DNA of 64,000 nt, from NCBI GenBank assembly GCA_014529385.2, contig CM043971.1, positions 83,964,340 through 84,028,339 on the forward strand. Direction: 5' to 3'. The notes beneath the pieces were generated by a model. The model ran no database searches, had not been told where the DNA came from, and worked only from the letters and a program-made list of their open reading frames with translations. Every line of letters begins with the position of its first letter. Within the stretch, counting starts at the first letter, position 1. Position numbers and translations under genes: made by a program. Source of the DNA: Adiantum capillus-veneris. Taxonomy: Eukaryota > Streptophyta > Polypodiopsida > Polypodiales > Pteridaceae. This document shows positions 59,872 to 64,000 of the stretch, in pieces.

Positions 59872-60385
59872 TCTCTATGGTATGAGGTAAACCGCAACTA
59901 TTTGATTTTATACATCACACAGACTAAGGTAAATGTTCTCTACAAAATCCAAAATATTTTATTTCTATATATATCATCAAGACTAAGATATATGTAATTT
60001 GATATTTCCATTGAAATGACTAGAACGTCTACATGAACAGGAAGAGGGCGATGGTGACGTATTGGTTACTTTGTTTTTGGAGCCAAAAGGTACTTTCTTG
60101 ATCTTGGCTTGCATGCATGTTTCTTCTTCTCTTTCAATTAAAGCCCTCAATGTTACACTTCTACTATTTTCGCATACTACATATGACTACTAGGTATAAC
60201 TCACCTTCTTTGCCACATCCACCCACTGTCTGGAAACATCAAAAAGTGGATCAAAAGAAGATTCCCACTTCTTTTGTACGCCAAAATACACCTATATTAC
60301 TAATTTATATGATAATTGGCCATTCTATGGTAATATAGTCACTTCTTATAAAGCAAATAATGAAGGGTTTTATGTTTTTTAGCTC

Positions 60386-60787
60386 TTGGATACTTGTGGC
60401 TCAAGTTTGTTTCAAAACAATTTTTTTTTTCTTTGGGATACTTTGCAAGAAGGGTTGAAAGGTTCTATTCAAAAATTGGCTACACTTATCAATTTGGGCA
60501 TGGTGAGTTGGGTAAGGGAAGATCTATACAAACTAGTGGGGATTGAACACAGCCTAAAAGAACTCGAGGGGACAGTAATATCTTTGTTTCAAAGTTTGGA
60601 GTATGTCTATCCCACACCCAACAAGATAGAGGCCATGAAGGAAAACAACAGTAAGTTCATATTGAGCATGTTGCAAAGTATCAATTGGGACACAAAAGAT
60701 ATTTTGTATAGGAGCAATTTTTTTGAGGAAGAGGAGGAGGAGGTGTTCTCTAGAGGCAAAGTTCCAATGAAGAAAGAGGAGGTGTAG
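60386..60787 (+). pseudogene. open frame in left palindrome arm, unrecognised
   Basis: A 133-codon frame starts MDTCGSSLFQNNFFFLW and continues LATLINLGMVSWVREDLYKL, HSLKELEGTVISLFQS and an acidic tail with a run of Glu. The right arm carries a related frame on the other strand. WVREDLYKL with a following LKELE faintly recalls the coiled-coil start of plant NLR proteins, but the match is too weak to call. I assign no function. Confidence 0.35.
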
Positions 60788-61062
60788 GTAGCCTCTACTC
60801 CTCTTTCTTCATTAGAAATTTGCCTCCAGAGACCACCACCTCCTCCTCTTTCTCTACAACAATCCATTACCTGCACCTCCTCCTTCATCACTAGTGCTTT
60901 GCCTCCAGAGACGACCATAACCCAACTTTCACTAATGTCTTGATACACTTTCTCAAATAAATTTCTCCCATAGCGACTATCTTTTTTTCTCCAATTGATA
61001 CTTTGACTTTGAAACAAATCTCTTGCTATTGGTTCAAGTTCTTTGAGGTTGTTTTCAACCAC
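60607..61062 (-). pseudogene. open frame in right palindrome arm, homologous to the left-arm frame
   Basis: A 151-codon frame starts MVENNLKELEPIARDLFQSQ and includes SINWRKKDSRYGRNLFEK. The LKELE and QSINW segments match the left-arm frame, so both are copies of one ancestral sequence. The frame crosses the centre of the palindrome, so its C-terminal third is the antisense of the left arm and probably meaningless. Confidence 0.35.
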
Positions 61063-61710
61063 AAGTTTATATAGATTTAATGTTACCTAGCTCACCATGC
61101 CTGAATTAATAAGTGTAGCTAAACCTTTCAACTCTCTTTGAAAAGTATCCCAGAGAAAAAAATTTGTTTGACTGAGACAAACTTCAGCCACTAGTAGCCA
61201 AGAGATTTCGAAACCACTTCTCAAATATGAAAGCCTTCATTCTTTGCTCTGTAAGAAGTGGATGCATTACCATAGAATGGCCACCAGTTATCATAAAACT
61301 ATTAATCTAGGCATATTATGGTATGCAAAAGAAGTGGGCATCTTCTTTTGATCCACTTTGTGATGCTACTAGACAATGCATAAGCCATGGCAAAGAAGGT
61401 GAGTCATACTTAGAAATCATATGTAATATGAGAAAATAGTAGAAGTGCAATGGTGAGGGCTACAATCAAAACAAAAGAAGAAACATGCATGCAAACCAAG
61501 ATCAAGAAAGTTCCTCTTGGATCCCAAATTAAAGTAGCCCCTTTCTTGTTGATGTAGACATTTTGGAACTTGCAAATCCAATCTCAACCTACATATAACT
61601 TAGTCTTTGTGATATAGAAAAAACGTTTTGGGTTTTGTAGAGAACATTTACCCTAGTCTGTGTGATATATAAAATGAAATAGTTGTAGTTCACCTTGTAC
61701 CACACAGAAA

Positions 61711-61863
<153 letters not shown>

Positions 61864-62328
61864 CCACCTTTCAATAAGTGAATAGGACACCCATGTGATT
61901 ATGGGAGCATTACAAATCTCAATAAATTTTTGTTTTAAAGTAGGCTCCAAATTGATTACATGACCAAGTTTAGAGACTCCGAGTGAACAATGGAGAAAGT
62001 AGATAAATTTTTTTCTTTACATCACTTAAAAAATTGCATAGCACTTGCAAATATAGCGAGTGGTATCCAATTTTAGGAGATAGTTCCATTGATGTTCATT
62101 GCCTTCTATGGCAATCATAGCATCTATAGTGTTAGAGCACTAGTAATCATGAAAAAAACCTCTTGTATATGTGATGACATAAGTGCTTAGGTGTAAGCAT
62201 GGAAGATGAGATTGAGGAAGAAATCAAGAGGTAAGGCGGTCTTATTTGAAGATGTATTGGATCCTTTTTTAAAGGAATAGGACTAATGGAAAAAATGTGT
62301 GTGTTTTGTTTCAAGGAATCCTTTGTGC

Positions 62329-64000
62329 TAAAGTTGTCTCCTTTTTGGTGAATGTTGTCGAGAATGTTGTGCAATAGGCACAAACTTTGCTTTGTATAAC
62401 TGTATTTGTGTATAGAGGCACATATCTTGTCTCGTTGTATCTGGGTCTAGACATTACTTGTGAACCTTTGTGAGGGCCATACCCAGACTCGACCCTACTC
62501 ACCTCCCTCAGTCCTCCAGACCATTCCAGAGAATGACGTAGATCTATCTGTAGGTATCCCTCCCACTTGGGACTGACACTCAGACAGGACTCCAACCTAT
62601 CTCGAATGCCAACTGAAGGGGGTGCATTCCTTCATTCAATGATTCTATCCGCTTCTCATAATCAATTTGTCTTTGACAGCTTTCTGCACCCAAAATCGTG
62701 GTCCTTAGTCTTGATTCTCTTGATCTTTATCGTGAGGATCTTCTCTTGCTTTCTTGTTCTCCCTTGGTTCATGGTGATAACCCCTTTTTTCTGACAAGTA
62801 GGCACGACAGTTATCACTTTCCCTTAAGAAGAGGGATCTTGCAAACCTACCTAGTCTTGCTCGTCCTCGGTTACCCATTTTTATCCCACATAGTCCTAGC
62901 GTTTAACATAAAAATTTTAAATCAACATCCGGCCATCTGACCCTCCAGATCCCCCCACCCACCGAACCATTTCATGAAAATCCCTTCCCGAGGTAGTACT
63001 TAACTACTACAAAATCAGGAAGACAGCAGTCTATCAGACATCATGAAACAACAAGAAGCATGCAATCTGTTGCATACTCTTGTTCAGGGAAATTCATCTG
63101 GTTGTTCCCACCAGATATTTATTTAGAAACTTTTAATTCATTTTCTTTCCTTTATCTGCTATAATTAGCTTGTAACTAGTTTCCTAACTAATCAGGCAAC
63201 ACATTTAGTTTCAACCAATTTATCTTACCTCCCCATTCAGGCCAAGATAATCGGTTACAGGCCATCCAAATGGCAACACATTCACAATATTTCTGAGAAT
63301 TAAGTGTTTGGGAAAGGCTCATCAAGTAATTTAATCATTCCTTCCTAAGAATTTTATTTTGAAAGGTATAGCACCATCTGACAGATGCACAGGATAGCCC
63401 CTATATTCCTAGCCTTTCCAGTTCCTTTTTAAGCAACCAAGTCGAAAAAATTTCCTTAATTAAATTCACATCATCCTCCCTAAGTATGACCTTCTCATCC
63501 AACTATTGGCATCATGCCATACCCGGATTATGACCGATTTCCAATAAGATAACGCGGGTACTTCACCCGGCCGGGCAAAAATAAAACAAACCCATTCATC
63601 CCTTATCCCTAGGGCATGAATGACCTAGGTATAACAACTTGCCGGTTACGATGCCCTAGCCGAGAAGGGCCAATCTCCGTCAAGTTCCCCAAGAGAATCC
63701 TCTCAATGGGCCGGCCTTTCAATCAAATTGACCCCAAGAAGATCCATCTTGGTTTCCGGTCATTTCCAGACAATCTTCAAAACTCCTAGTTAAATCTATG
63801 TTTTGTAATGGGCTATCCTTATCACCTCTCGAGATTCCTTTTTAACTCCTAGTTGGTAATTTCCAGTTTCATTCATTTATCAACCTTAATTCCTACTTTC
63901 ATTAATTATCTACCAGCCAAGTTTATTTAGAAAATACAAGCGAGTTTTTGCCATAGGCATTTGATGGTTAATGTCTCTTCGAAAATGCCAACTTTTTAAG
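62329..64000. other. non-coding stretch to the window end
   Basis: No family signature is recognised. The part from about 63520 is somewhat GC-richer (CACCCGGCCGGGC near 63566) and may be part of another repeat that continues outside the window. Confidence 0.35.

Noticed and set aside
60386-60787. Coiled-coil start of an NLR resistance protein
   Set aside because: Only WVREDLYKL and LKELE resemble it; no P-loop or further NLR motif follows.

Overview
This is nuclear DNA of a land plant, most likely a seed plant. The LTR retrotransposons are of plant type (Ty1/copia with an initiator-tRNA-Met primer site, Ty3/gypsy chromoviruses with chromodomains, other gypsy integrases), the DNA transposons are plant-like, the background is AT-rich with very long (CA)n and (CT)n tracts, and one fragment matches the start of UDP-apiose/UDP-xylose synthase, an enzyme of plants. 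I could not identify the species. I see no intact host gene, no RNA gene and no CRISPR array. The window is a transposon graveyard with one nearly complete element.

Layout. 1-6354: 3' part of a decayed Ty3/gypsy chromovirus (gag, PR, RT, RNase H, IN, chromodomain) with its 3' LTR (4679-6354). 6355-9295: non-coding DNA with a captured UDP-apiose/xylose synthase start, a recurring GC-rich motif and CT tracts. 9296-9579: a Tourist-like MITE. 10.0-11.2 kb: an unrecognised relic and a tandem duplication. 11.2-16.7 kb: a long LTR-like repeat family in three partial copies in alternating orientation (A, B, D), with a chromodomain relic between B and D. 16.7-18.0 kb: a gypsy integrase relic. 19.5-23.1 kb: a decayed 5'-truncated copia copy with a hAT-like insertion. 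23.7-24.6 kb: a gypsy gag/protease relic. 24.8-28.3 kb: copy C of the long repeat. 28.3-33.0 kb: gypsy fragments, a copia gag/protease relic and a large microsatellite cluster. 35.1-36.4 kb: a gypsy integrase relic. 36370-37093: a solo copia LTR.

38513-44136 is a near-complete Tork-type Ty1/copia element on the minus strand, with two LTRs, PBS, PPT, all domains and a perfect 5-bp target duplication (GTAGT). It is disabled by one gag frameshift and two stops. 44.6-47.2 kb holds a tandem repeat whose third unit is split by a solo gypsy LTR (45276-47040), which itself carries a 177-bp TRIM-like element. 48.5-49.3 kb is another gypsy integrase relic. 49663-51492 is a third copy of the same gypsy LTR, reversed, with target duplication GGCAT. 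53.8-58.0 kb holds two unassigned protein relics and a possible copia PPT/LTR edge. 59648-62328 is a large imperfect palindrome. The last 1.7 kb holds nothing I recognise.

The parts do not form a pathway. What they record is insertion order: nested elements, empty-site paralogues and target duplications give a relative history, and several stops look like C-to-T decay of arginine codons.
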